Shown here piece after piece: positions 22,935 to 34,734 of a stretch of DNA of 64,000 nucleotides. Made by a program: the position numbers and the translations under genes. The notes beneath the pieces were generated by a model. It made no database searches and was not told where the DNA came from. It saw only the letters and a program-made list of their open reading frames with translations. Positions within the stretch are counted from its first letter, which is position 1. Each line of letters starts with the position of its first letter. This stretch comes from Nansenia antarctica (Eukaryota > Chordata > Actinopteri > Argentiniformes > Microstomatidae): contig OZ022348.1 of NCBI GenBank assembly GCA_963989245.1, positions 27,762,592 to 27,826,591 on the forward strand, given 5' to 3'.

Positions 22935-23105
22935 TATGCTCCAGGCAAGAGAGTCAGCCATAGACAGCTACCCTGGAGCAATTAGGGGTTCAGTGCCTTG
23001 CTCAAGGACACCTTGACACGTGGCCAGCCAGGGTTCGGACCGCCAAACAAACTGCCGACCTTGCGATCATTAGACACCGGCTCTACCTCCTGAGCCACTG
23101 CCACC
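22935..23105 (-). mobile_element. tRNA-headed SINE, diverged
   Basis: Minus strand: GTGGCTCAGGAGGTAGAGCC head, GGTCCGAACCCTGG box, and the GTCCTTGAGCAAGGCACTGA body. Confidence 0.78.
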
Positions 23106-23928
23106 TCATGTACACTCTTGGTCAGGCACACAACCTTCTCGATAAACCATCTGATACTGTATGGCTGGAGAGACCATTAGAGGCCCGGCCCAAAGTTCTC
23201 AAGCAGTGAGTCACTCCTACAGCTGACAGGTCAGAAGATTTGACACTATTTGTGGTTGGACTCCTCCAGCTCTTACAGCCCAAGTGTAAAATTCCAAGTC
23301 AGCCCCCTGCTTAATTTTAGCCTCACAAGTCAGTTACTTCCAACGGTGTAAATCTTCCCCGGCTCCGGTGACGCCTTCACCCCACAGCGGTGAGATCCAA
23401 GAACAACTTGTCGGAGGATATCTGTCCCTGTACCAATATGGATCTTTTTCTTTAGTGAACAAGTTGGACGTAAAGGTGACTGTTGACATTTAAACGCTCC
23501 TGAAATGATCCTGGCTATCAGCGCAAACTGCCCTTAGCAACCACAGATAGGATTTCTCGCTGTCCCTCAATACGACTGTAGCAACAGTACCACACACTGT
23601 ACTGTGTGTAATGTGACACTCTTCATGAAGTGAAAATAAGTGAAGATGGTTTTTCATACGTCGATACTTCCATTCAGCAGCAAATGTTTGAAGAAGGGGA
23701 AGGAATTACAAAAAAGGGATACCTACAGTATCTCTATTCTCTATTCAGCAATAGACTAGCATTGTAATTCGTCTCCACGCGTCCCTAAACAGTGAGCCAT
23801 GGTGAGGAAACCCCACTTGGTTCTTCTTTAACACAAGTCAGCCACAAGGCCCCCATAGACAACTTGATCCAGCGGTACCAGCTATTCAAATGTCAGGTGT
23901 TCCAGTTGAGTTAGCTGGGGGTGAAGTG

Positions 23929-23939
23929 TGTGTGTGTGT

Positions 23940-24002
<63 letters not shown>

Positions 24003-24015
24003 TGTGTATGTATGT

Positions 24016-24062
<47 letters not shown>

Positions 24063-24079
24063 TGTGTGTGTGTGTGTGT

Positions 24080-24159
<80 letters not shown>
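23929..24159. repeat. Long (TG)n microsatellite
   Basis: About 230 bp of TG with a few AG and TATG interruptions. Confidence 0.97.
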
Positions 24160-24163
<4 letters not shown>

Positions 24164-24545
24164 AAGCCTTTAGTGCCCTCTGAGAAAACAGCACAAAAGC
24201 CCCCATGACGATTCAACTGCAATGAGATGGCTTAACCCCACCATGCCAGACAAATAGCTCCATTTGAGTGACAATGCTTCTAGTTAAGGACCCCAGTTAA
24301 GGACTGTCAGCTGTAGAGCCAGGGCCAAAGTAATCCAAGACGATTCAAAGTCCCAAAGTCCCAAAATAGGACAACTGTGGTAAGAAGCAACTTCAAGCAA
24401 AATGCAACATACTAAATACAAGAAATGCAACAAAGCAGGATTAAATACTAGCTTGAAAAAGTCGAGTCTATGTTATTATTGTTGAATAACAATCGCCCAC
24501 CCTGCACCCTAACCTCTCTGCTTCCAGTTCACAAGCACATGAACA

Positions 24546-24547
<2 letters not shown>

Positions 24548-24599
<52 letters not shown>
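24548..24599. repeat. (CA)n microsatellite
   Basis: About 26 CA units. Confidence 0.96.
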
Positions 24600-24601
<2 letters not shown>

Positions 24602-24859
24602 TGCACAGAGGCACATTGGGAGAAGTGTAGCCCCAAAGCCGGGGAGAGAGAGATTAACGAAAAGCCCTTCATGCCAACGGTGTTCCCCCCCCCCCAGTCC
24701 AGAGAGAGAGAGAAGCAGCCTCCCACCTACCTTCACAGAGTCGCAGTGCTGGAGCCCCTCTACAAGGCAACGCTGTTGGAACCAGAGAAAGTCTATCTCT
24801 TTTTTTTCTTTCTCCCTCCCACTAGTTTTCTTTTTTTCTAACTCATCCCCTCCTCTCCT

Positions 24860-25185
24860 CCCCTCTCTCTCTCTCTCTCTCTCCCCCCCCCCACACCCAC
24901 TCTCTCTTCCCCCCCTCCCTCTCTCTCTCTCCCCCCTCTCTCTCTCTCTCTCTCTCCCCCCCCCCCCCCTCACCGCTCTCTCTCTCTCCCCCCTCTCTCT
25001 CTCTCTCTCTCCCCCCCCCCCTCACCGCTCTCCCCCCCCCCACCCCTCTCTCTCTCTCCCCCCTCTCTCTCTCTCTCTCTCCCCCCCCCCCACACCCACT
25101 CTCTCTTCCCCCCCTCCCTCTCTCTCTCTCCCCCCTCTCTCTCTCTCTCTCCCCCCCCCCCCCTCACCGCTCTCTCCCCCCTCCC
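24860..25185. repeat. CT/C-run compound satellite
   Basis: Alternating (CT)n and C-runs with repeated CACACCCACTCTCTCTTCC and CTCACCGCTCTC blocks of about 190 bp, at least twice. Confidence 0.9.
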
Positions 25186-25504
25186 CTCTCTGGCTTGCCA
25201 GCCTCTCTGCTGAGACAGGGGTACTGGCAGTACTTTGAGAGGTCAGCGTTTTATTATTTTGGCTTTGCAAGAGTCCCTGTGAATCACAGTGGAGAGGGGC
25301 AGGGATAGAGAGAAAGGGAGGGAGGGAGGGAGGGAGAGAGGGACGGGAGTGATGAATCCATGTGCTTATCAGTGACTCAATTAACACAGGGTGCAAACAG
25401 AGAGAGGGAATGGTGACAGTGACATCTAGTGGCATTGTTGCTGTTGTGAATCGGACCCTTCTGAGAACTCCAACCTTGATGATAACTCTCCCTTTGTGTT
25501 ATAA

Positions 25505-25570
25505 ATAATAATAATAATAATAATAATACGTTAGACTTATATAGTGCTTTTCTAGACACTCAAAGATGCT
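25505..25570 (-). mobile_element. Retroposon 3' tail with (TAA)n
   Basis: Same TTAGACTTATATAGTGCTTT sequence as at 8268. Confidence 0.6.
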
Positions 25571-26474
25571 TTAAATGCCTCCATCTCTTAACTATCATAC
25601 TCCCCACACATCCCGTCTTCATAAATAGACAAAAGAAATAGATATATCACAACACACAGAAGCAGTTGGGATAGATTTACCTTTGTGGTATATTTTGACA
25701 CACACACACACATGCATGAATTGTATAGTATGGGCCTGTAATTATTTGCCTTTTGACTTGCATAAGTTCGGTAAAGATTCTCCTGGCTGTGGGGGTTAGG
25801 GTTAGGGGTGTATGACCATTTGTTCTTAAAAGGCCATATGGCCATTTCAAAATGGAACCTAAGTGACTGTATTTCAAAATGGAACCTATTAGTGACTGTA
25901 TTTGAAAATGGAACCTGACTGGGGACTGACCCCTTTTTCACACCTTGATCATATCTAAGTAAAGTGATAGGACCATTGTTTGAAGCTGTATTTGCATACC
26001 AGAAGGTATAAAGGTGTGGACAAGGCCTCCATCTTTCTATTCTCACTCACTCCAGCCTGCTCTCCACTCCAACAAGCAGCACCCGCTCCAACTTCTTCTG
26101 TATCTGTAAACTGTAATTCTGTTTAATTAAGTTATTTAACACAAGAAACAACACCGTAAACATATATATTTTTTATATTTTGCTAGTGGAAATTGAGGGT
26201 TGGATCTCTTCATCTCCCTCTCCTTCGGTTCTTCTCTCTTTTCTTACTCTGCATCATCTCCTTCAGTTCGCTCATCAACTCCGAGCTCTTCCACTGCCTA
26301 CATTGACTCACTGAACCCCATACTCAACTCTTCTCTCTGGTCTTCTACCATGTGTCCTGTCACCTCCTCCTCCTCTCTTTCTCTCTCTCCCATATTCTCT
26401 CTCTCTCTCATTTCTCCCACTCAGTGTCCCTTTCTCTAACTTTCTCTCCCTTCCTGTCACACTCTGTAGTGGTG

Positions 26475-26645
26475 GTGGCCCTGTGGCTAGAGAGTGGGAC
26501 TGGTGATTGGAAGATCGTGAGTTCAAATCCCACCTAAGAACACCACCACCACTGAGCAAGGCACTCAGTTACTCCCGGAAAACCGTCCCTGTAGTCTCTA
26601 TTTGTAAGTTGCTTTGGATAAAATATTTTTAAAATTACCACATTT
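26475..26645 (+). mobile_element. tRNA-derived SINE
   Basis: GTGGCTAGAGAGTGGGACTGG head, GAGTTCAAATCCCACC box, and tail GTAAGTTGCTTTGGATAAA. Same family as 58130. Confidence 0.8.
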
Positions 26646-26654
26646 GACATTTTT

Positions 26655-27015
26655 TGGCATTTAGCAGACGTGACTTATTTGTCTAGTAATAATTAAGTCA
26701 TCTATTCATCAGTCATCATGAGAAAAAGTAATCTGTGCTAAAACCAGGGGTCATTGGCAGCCACAATGCTAGAAGAAGGAAGAATTACTAAATTAATATA
26801 CATTTATTTACAGTAGAGAAACTGTACAAGGGGGTAGTGGGGATGAAGAGGTCTTTAGAAGGGACAGTTAAGATGTAGCCTGAAGAGAGCGGAAGATAGG
26901 TTGCGAGTTGTGACTCTGCAGGCCTGACAGCAGTGGGAAGCTCGTTCCACCAGCAGGAAGCCAGGACAGTAAAAGAATGTGACCGAGTAGCGTGACCGCT
27001 GCATCCACTCAAGGA
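26655..27015 (-). mobile_element. LINE C-terminal fragment, minus strand
   Basis: Minus strand encodes ASCWWNELPTAVRPAESQ, then the 3' UTR shared with 59000-59225. Confidence 0.78.
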
Positions 27016-27180
27016 TACTGGATAGATGATTCACTTACGTAGACAAAGATATTTGTTGTAAGTCGCATTGGAAAGAATGTAAAGCCAAGAACGTAATGTA
27101 AATGTAAGTAGAGGGAAGTTAGACTGCTTCAGTAAGTTTTAGTGGTTAAAATCTCAGATAGAGCTGACTTAAAACACAGT

Positions 27181-27252
27181 TAGCAGAGGATGGTTTCGAT
27201 CCATCGACCTCTGGGTTATGGGCCCAGCACGCTTCCGCTGCGCCACTCTGCT
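27181..27252 (-). tRNA. Initiator tRNA-Met(CAT)
   Basis: 72 nt with AGCAGAG/CTCTGCT acceptor stem, GGGCCCATAACCC anticodon arm and the eukaryotic initiator signature GATCGAAAC T-loop in place of TTCGA. It matches the vertebrate initiator sequence as I remember it. Confidence 0.96.
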
Positions 27253-27258
27253 TTCACC

Positions 27259-27331
27259 CACCCCAGGTGGGACTCGAACCCACAATCCCTGGCTTAGGAG
27301 GCCAGTGCCTTATCCATTAGGCCACCGGGGC
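27259..27331 (-). tRNA. tRNA-Arg(CCT)
   Basis: 73 nt with GCCCCGG/CTGGGGT acceptor stem (one G-U), anticodon loop CTCCTAA and T-loop GTTCGAGTC. It lies 6 bp upstream of the neighbouring initiator tRNA-Met on the same strand. Confidence 0.93.
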
Positions 27332-27479
27332 TTCTGATGATGAAAACTGACCATTTAAACAAACATAAGTGGAGACAAATTTGACCTACGTGAGCTAAGC
27401 ATGGGCTTGGAGTCCAAGGATTAAATAATCCCCTTTTCTACCTTGAAGCTAAAAACAAAAAGCTGACTCAAGACATGCT

Positions 27480-27578
27480 TAGCAGAGGATGGTTTCAATC
27501 CATCGACCTCTGGGTTATGGGCCCAGCACACTTCCTCTGGGTTACAGGCCCAGCACGCTTCCGCTGCGCCACTCTGCT
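27480..27578 (-). pseudogene. Initiator tRNA-Met pseudogene with internal duplication
   Basis: Same ends as the intact gene but 99 nt. The segment around CTGGGTTA..GGCCCAGCAC is present twice, adding 27 nt in the anticodon region. The T-loop also carries a G-to-A-type change (TTTCAATCC on the plus strand). Confidence 0.88.
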
Positions 27579-27599
27579 TCTCCTGACACAAGGCGAGGA

Positions 27600-28230
27600 A
27601 GGAGGCAGATACAAGGTAGACTGCTTGAGTACAGTGACAAGGCTTACTGGTTAGGCAAAAACTCTTAATAATGGTCAATCCTAATCATAATAACCCAGGT
27701 AGCAAAACATTACCAAAGTTTAAAGACAAAAAGCAGCAGCTAAATAGTTTGATAGCATACTTTGATAGTATGATCACTCGTTATATCAATCGATGTACGA
27801 CTAATCCAAAGTCATTAATGAAATCTAATAGAGATGCATTTAGATAAATAATACGGTTATATCAGAGGCTCTTTGACGTCACTCATTAATGCTCATCACT
27901 TTACATATGATCATCTTGTTTTGAAGAGTAAATGTGATGCTTGCTAAATGATACAGATGTCTGTACTTGATAAGTTCATTTGAATAGAGATCTTACTTCA
28001 TTAAACTGGTCGATGAAATGTGTCAAGACAGTGGGCATTGGTGACAGATTGATTGCACCATACTTCCACACAACTAAATAAACATTACAATTACAGAAAG
28101 TATTATGACATAGTTACCACACGTTATGTTTTGTAGCAGTGGTGAAAATAAGCACTGTAGTCAAAACTTTGGGCAAAACTTTTAAACTTGTTTTATTTAG
28201 TAAATGATGATAATGTCTATGCAGTGATGG
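27600..28230. other. Nothing recognised
   Basis: Unique-looking AT-rich sequence between the tRNA group and a retroposon scrap. Confidence 0.4.
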
Positions 28231-28267
28231 ATTAGCAACACAGGTAATGACCAGAGGGTGGCTGAGA

Positions 28268-28420
28268 AGAGTAAGTAAGTAAAGCTTTATTTATATAGCA
28301 CCTTTCATACAAGAAATACAGCTCAAACTGCTTTACAACAGGGATAAAAACATAAAATGTATATAAAAGTATATACAAGTATAAAACTAATATAAAAGCA
28401 GGGGAAACAGTAAAAAGTAT
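28268..28420 (-). mobile_element. Retroposon 3' end
   Basis: AAAGCTTTATTTATATAGCA with CTTTCATACAAGAAATACAG. The inverse copy is at 45220-45440. Confidence 0.6.
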
Positions 28421-28660
28421 AACAGCACTCCCTCTCATGTGATATTGCTTAATTAACTAACCTGGACTTGGACCTTCCCGAATAAAAGAACAAGTTATAT
28501 AAAAACACAAGAAGATAATACAGGGAATATTTGAGATGGAGTCTCACCTTCTCCTTGAGACTGTGTGTTGATAAATTGTACAGGTATTGGTAAATTTAAA
28601 AAAAAAACAAGAAGATGATAACCCTATCTGTAAAAACAAAGATCTGTGGAGACTAAAGGC

Positions 28661-28791
28661 CAATGCACACGGCGTGCGATGTTGTCGCACGACAACATTC
28701 GATTCTCAATTCACACCAATGAATGAATGAATGTGAATGGAGAATCGAATGTTGTCGTGCGACAATATCGCATCGCACGCCGTGTGCATTG
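28661..28791. mobile_element. 131-bp hairpin MITE
   Basis: CAATGCACACGGCGTGCGAT at the left pairs with ATCGCACGCCGTGTGCATTG at the right. Further pairing TTGTCGCACGACAA..CGATTCTC brings the arms to about 50 bp. Confidence 0.82.
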
Positions 28792-29035
28792 TCTTATTGG
28801 GTCTCATTCAAAACAATGGAATCGAATTCGGCGGTGCGACAAAATCCATACAATACAATGGAAAGACAGCAATAGAGAGATAGCAATCAAATCAATAGAA
28901 TCAGAATCCAGTTAATTAATTATTAAAGCAACAGGACTACAATATAAAAATATTGGATATGAAATACATACATTTTACTATTGATCCACTATCTGTGTAT
29001 CACTCCATTTTGTAGGAATGCAGAGATACATTTTT

Positions 29036-32000
29036 TCAGATTCTTTTTTTGTTTTTGAGCATCCAATGGTAATCATTGGCAAAGTGCACAATCTGGGTCA
29101 TGGCACTCAATATCAACACATCCACATCATTATCCAGCTCAGTCTCCTTACTGTAGTTCTTCACCGGCAGGATGCAGTTCAACGGGAGGCCCAGCCTATT
29201 ACTGCACAGTTCCATCTGACAGACACAGGAGTCAAAGACTGGATCAGCCTCACGTTACAACACAAGACTATTGTGACAGTTGTAGCCAGTGATATTGTAT
29301 CAGTACATCTCAGGCCCATATTTACTGTAAAACAAGACTTACCTTCTTTACAATGGCCTTGCTCCAGTAGATATCTTGCAGGTTTCTGTCCACCAGCTCA
29401 CAAGCCTGGTCTGGGAAGGTCAGGACAACAACCTGAGGGATTCCTGTAGAGATTGAATGAAGGGGAGAACATGGGTAACACAGAACCATGTCATAGTGTA
29501 GTTTAGAGCTGTCTACAGCAAAACGCTGCTTGGTACTGTACACAGTGGGTCAACCAACCTATAAAATGTACACATATATTCATCTGCTGCAGTTGTTCAT
29601 ATGCACTATTAACCTGGTTTGTCAGACTCTTGTGGAGAAGTTGTTGGCAATTTTCTGTAAAAGTTTTAGTACTTATGCCACAACATTGTTTTTTGTTTAG
29701 CAATGAGTAAGACATTTTGCAAATATGTACTGAAAGATGATGTCAATTATGGGCATGTGTAATCAAGTAACCTTTACTTGATTGCACATGCCCATAATTG
29801 ATATCATCTTTCAGTATATATTTGCAAAATGTCTTACTGATGACAATGACAATTAATCGGTAATATAAATGCACAATTATTCACAGGTTGTTAACTACAG
29901 CCATAAGCATCTTATCAGTGAGATGAGGATAGAAATGATCACTTACCCAGGGAACTTGCAGCCTTCCTGACTTCCAACATTTTGTTGATGGCTTCATCCG
30001 CAATTTGTGAGAATGTGTGTGCTGGGACAAGAGTCACCAGACAATGAGCTTTGTCACTTAAGTTGGGCTCCTTGACCCACCTTGGGTCTTCATACTTTAA
30101 TGCGTCTTCTGCAAAGAACTGGGCCAGAAAAACAGAACGTGTCAGATGAGACGGTACATACTGCATTTGTTATTTGTGTTGTCATATCTTCAGCTAGGCA
30201 CTTACAATGAACAACAATATAAACACAACACTTTTGTTTTTACTCCAATTTACGCTCCCTCAAAACTTGCAACATCTGTGGCATTGTGCTGTGTGATAAA
30301 ACTGCACATTTTAGAGTGGCTTTTTATTGTGACCAGCCTAATCTGTGCAATAATCATGCTGTCTAATCAGCATCTGGATATGCCACACCTGTCAGGTGGA
30401 TGGATTATCTCGGCAAAGGAGAAGTGCTCACAAACACAGATTGAAACAAATTTGTGAACACAATTTGAGAGAAATTTTGTGTACATAGAAAAAGTCTTCG
30501 GAGCAAAAACAAAAGTGTTATATTTTTGTTCAGTGGACAAAGAAGTGTTCTCTGTTGGTGAATTGAGAGCAGGACTTAAATGTTGTATCTCACCAAGTCT
30601 TCGTATTCTGTTATGTGTGATCTATTTTACCTTATAGCCCTCTGGTATGTGACCTTTTAGAGCATTGATGAGGTCCATGGTGGTCACTCCTCGATTGGTT
30701 GCCTCCAGACCCATGACATCATTGAATGCAAAGGGCAAACATGCATCTCCATTTTTGATGTAAAATGTTTCGTGCTGAAATGAAAAAAGTGAAACAAACT
30801 TGGATTAGGCTGTATTGTTTTGGTGAGTATTTGTCCATGTTATCTCCATATTTGTATACATTGATTTAGATAGTTGGAAACGAGAGAGGGATACAGACAG
30901 GATGGGCAGAGTAGAAGAGTAAAGCTGGGTCTTGAACCCACAACCTACAGGGTAAGGGTACTGTATATGTGACACGTTCTCATATGTCACACATGCTTTG
31001 GTCCTCATATGGGGATCCGATGTAATGATCTGACTTTTCTTTTAAAAAAAAAGAATACATTTCCGCGTCAAAAATCTATGACACATCGCTAGTCAACACA
31101 TACCTTGTTTTGTGAGCCTGCTAACAATGTAAAGTAGTGTTATATAGGTAGCAGTGGGGATTACTCACCAAATCCTTTTGTTACTGATATGAGGACCAAA
31201 GCATTATAACGTGTCACATATGTGCCAGACCTTTAGGCTTGCAGGGCACTGTTTTAGTGAATGTTGACTATAATATTTCTGCCAGCATGAACTGCAGAAT
31301 AAATGACAGTATATCACGGTGTGCCAGAGCTATGTCTCATCCTTTAACACGTGTGTGACGGCAGCTGGTGAAAGAGGGAGAAAGCCGGCAACCGACCAAA
31401 ATGTTCAGACTTTTATTCTGAAAAATGTAAATGAATTTCAACGTTGTTGAAAATCAATGACACACTTGCTAGTCAAGCCAAAATATTCCAATGCAATGGA
31501 TTCGGTGAGTAAAAAATGCTCTGAACAAAAGTCAGAACATTTTGATTGGTTGCCGACTTGTTACCTCTTTCACCAGCTGCTGTCACATTTGTTTATGCTC
31601 ATTGGATTAGGCGTGGTATTTCTAATTCATAATTACTCACGTTCCTGGTGTAGCTTTTCTCTTCATGTTTGTTCATGTCATAGTTGACACTGGCCACGCC
31701 GGCATTAGCTGTTGTACGCCCTTGGAAGACATTATTGACTGAGTTGATAAAGCTGGACTTCCCAGCACCAATTGGTCCAAGTAGCAGAATTCTGAGGTGA
31801 CCGACGCTCGGATCATTCAGGGCGAATTGTCTCAGGTCGTTCTCCTTCTTGTCTCTGGCCTCTTTACTGTCAGATGAAATAAACAATGAGTTACTCTACT
31901 TCCACACAAAACGGAAAAACATGTTATCCTAGTGTCTTGTTTTTCCTGACCATGTGACCTGACCTGGGAAACCCTGGGACCTAGTTACACTATATATATA

Positions 32001-33741
32001 GTTATCAGGGTTCCCACACCTTCTGAAACATCAAATTCAAGCACCTTTCAAGGACTTTCAAGACTCAATTCCCTCAAATTCAAGGACCCAACACGGCATA
32101 GTTTGAGACAGATCTAGATGAGAATTTATATAATAGGAACTATCCGCTCACCGACAATTAAAATGAGAGGCTTGAATGTGTGAACACGAGATGGTCTCTT
32201 GCCTTCTCTACCACAGCACAGCAAAACAATGTATTGTGAAATATGTGTAAAGTTAAGCAATACAGACTTATTTACTAGTTGATGAGCTAAGTTAAAAAAA
32301 TAAAAATAAAAATAAAAATAAATCAGAGAGAGAGAGAGGGGAATTCAAGGACTCTCAATGACCCATGTCTATTTTCAAAAACTTTTAACCCTTTTAAGAA
32401 CTTTTAAGAGTTTAACTACTTTTCATTGTGAAATAGCTAGTTTGGTAAAGTATTCCCTGCAATTACGGCGTTATTATATGATCTATAACACCACGGACAC
32501 CCATATCGGTAACCACTATTGATTGGCAGTATCCACGCCGCTGCCCCAAAACCCCCCTAGTGGGGCCCCGCCCCCTTCTAGCTTGAAATGGACTTCTAGC
32601 CCCGCCCCCTTCTAGCTGCCTCTCAACTGTCAGCAGCAATTATGAAGCGATCGCACATTTCTGGTCACCAAAACAGAAAAAAGAAACGAGAAGACAATGA
32701 AAAACGACACCAGGATAGTGGTAAGTGGATAGAAGCTGCAGAGTGCAAAAATGTAAATAAGATGCAGAGTGCAAAATAAGTAAGATGTCTTAGGCAGGCA
32801 GGCAGACAGACAGACAGACAAGCAGGCAGGCAAGCAGGCAGGCAGACAGACAGACAGACCCAGTGGAGTCATGTAAAATGTAAATAAGAACACCAGCGGT
32901 TTCAGAATATACTTGTTTATTGATTTTTTGATTTGTTTATTTATTTGTTGTTCTTGCTCTGTTTGATATTACATATTAATGTTGCTGTTTCAGAATGTGA
33001 AAACACCAGCAGTTTCAGAATGTAAGTGTGTTAAGAGTTCTAATAAGCCACATTGTGAGTTGATATTTCATTATTTATATTGCTCCAATTTGATGTTACT
33101 ACACATGGCTCCTTTGTTTATCAAATACTCGGACGTGTGTGTGACTGTTAATTAATACATTATGACATTTATAATGAATTCCTTTGTTTCAGACTGTTTT
33201 TTTACTTACACACACACGAGCGTGCGCATTTGCGCGAACTTCGTAAAACCGTATTATATTTTAGTGTCAAGGAAATAAATAAATGTTAAAATGTCCACAT
33301 CGTTACCAGCCTAAGACCCTTACCAGGGGCCTCCATAATGTTGTTTGCTTAGGGCCCCCAAAAGTCTAGGGGCTCCACTGCATACAGTACTATAGTTACT
33401 CAAACAGAATATGAACTATGTTCTCATTTGCCCTCTCCATCTTTTGTCAGTCACTACTTACTACAGTACTTACCTCCAATCTATTTTCCTCCATACTTGC
33501 TTCAATTCTGTATGAGACACAAGGAATAACTTTTTGACTAAATTCTTAGTAAATTGAGTAGAACTTATAAAGCACGAAGAGCTTAAATCAATTGAGATTT
33601 TGCCTCCCTGGCCCCCAAATTCTGGATAAAAAGTCACATGATGTATACAGGAATGTTGTCTCTTACTTGGTGATGGTGGTGGTGGTGTTGCTGCTGGTGT
33701 TGACTCCGAACTGCCCATTTCTATTTTTTCTACTTTCACGT
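29036..33741 (-). CDS. IFI44-like interferon-induced GTPase-fold protein, 302 aa
   Basis: Coding exons in transcript order: 33718-33667 (exon begins at 33741; ATG at 33718 in a GAAATGG context), 33507-33474, 31866-31641, 30774-30631, 30118-29947, 29443-29343, 29215-29036. The sum is 909 nt in frame, 302 aa plus TGA. The short N-terminus is MGSSESTP with a proline run, followed by a WRKIDW block typical of fish IFI44-like proteins. A P-loop LLLGPIGAGKSSFINSV lies at about residues 56-72 and a switch-like DVMGLE at about 123-128. VLTFPDQAC at about 216-224 occupies the place of the guanine-specificity motif; relatives usually have TKxD, so the lysine appears replaced by Phe. The C-terminal region has CSNRLGLPLN and PVKNY. 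Members are interferon-induced cytoplasmic proteins. The matching upstream ISRE-like promoters support this assignment. Introns carry at least four MITE-like elements. Paralogue identity (IFI44, IFI44L or a fish-specific copy) is unresolved. Confidence 0.9.
29707..29837. mobile_element. 131-bp near-perfect hairpin in IFI44-like intron
   Basis: GTAAGACATTTTGCAAATAT at the left and ATATTTGCAAAATGTCTTAC at the right. Arms of about 63 bp meet at CAAGTAACCTTTACTTG. Confidence 0.85.
30198..30536. mobile_element. Non-autonomous TIR element common in fish
   Basis: The left end ACACAACACTTTTGTTTTTA is mirrored by AACAAAAGTGTTATATTTTTG at the right. The body includes TTATTGTGACCAGCCTAATC and CAATAATCATGCTGTCTAAT. 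Confidence 0.75.
30964..31222. mobile_element. MITE in IFI44-like intron
   Basis: TATATGTGACACGTT..TGCTTTGGTCCTCATAT at the left is inverted as ATATGAGGACCAAAGCA..AACGTGTCACATATG at the right. Confidence 0.72.
31356..31585. mobile_element. MITE, family 1 copy 2
   Basis: TGACGGCAGCTGGTGAAAG and CTTTCACCAGCTGCTGTCA ends. The internal sequence is as in the 5609 copy. It ends about 55 bp from the IFI44-like P-loop exon (31641). Confidence 0.85.
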
Positions 33742-34734
33742 CTGTAGGAGAAATAAAAAGGAGTAAATGTGTCGTGTAGGCAGCTGTAACAGTAATCCTA
33801 CACAAATGTTTTACGTATGGGTACTTCAATGAGAATTGCCTGAAGGAATCAAATGTGTAGAATACAGAAATTAAATGAGAAATTATTATATACTATACTA
33901 TCACCTGACATGACTTCAACTGGGCTAATTTTAATACTTTAAAACCTTCTGTCCTCCCGTCCTTGACATAATCACTGATCTAACGTGATTTGATTGCAAA
34001 GTAAGACTTTCACTGCATTGGAAGCATAGTCAACCATCTGACCATTGTCAGCCAAACACCTATTTTCTCTCAAATAAAAAGCCTGCTGATATGAAATGCT
34101 GGTTAAAGGCATATTATGTATCTCAATGTTCTCTGTAACGGGGCCAGAGTCAGACTTTTTTAGGTAGGGATGAAGAGGAATTTCCACACTTCAAGCCATT
34201 CATTGTTTTCCCAAATGTTGTAGGACCACCAGCAGAATGTCTAGCAAGGTGGATGTATCTGGATTCCTCACATTAGGCCGTGTTGGTTTTTAGATTAAAT
34301 GTGATATTTGTAAACCATAGCACAGGTGTTTGATTTGATCTGACGTTGGGGACATCCAGTCTAATCATCTATTATGACATCATCTATTATGACGACTTCA
34401 GAATGTAAATATGAATGAATGAATGGTCTTTATTGTCATTAATACAGTACAGGTACCATACAACGAAATTTGGGAGGGGGGGCTCCCCTGGTGCTAGGAA
34501 AAAAGACTAAAAACAAGAAGGGAAAAGAGCTGGTTTACATAAATAAAGGCTATGTACACTATCCACTAACTATACTACTATATTATACAATAAAACACTG
34601 TGCTGTACTCTATGCTATGCTATAAATATCCTAACATTTCCTATCTCTGAACCTTATGTACACATGCTGTCCAAGGGCAGCTAAGTTATCAAGGGTGCTA
34701 TGATGAACAGATGGTGGGCGATACACTCCTATCA

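Noticed and set aside
33470..33829. Single continuous 119-codon first exon for the IFI44-like gene
   Set aside because: Reading through loses phase with the P-loop exon; splicing 33667 to 33507 and 33474 to 31866 keeps phase and gives the WRKIDW block.
33972..34187. Extra IFI44-like exon from a 71-codon minus-strand frame
   Set aside because: The seven chosen exons already join in frame with a good start; this frame shows no family motif or splice sites.
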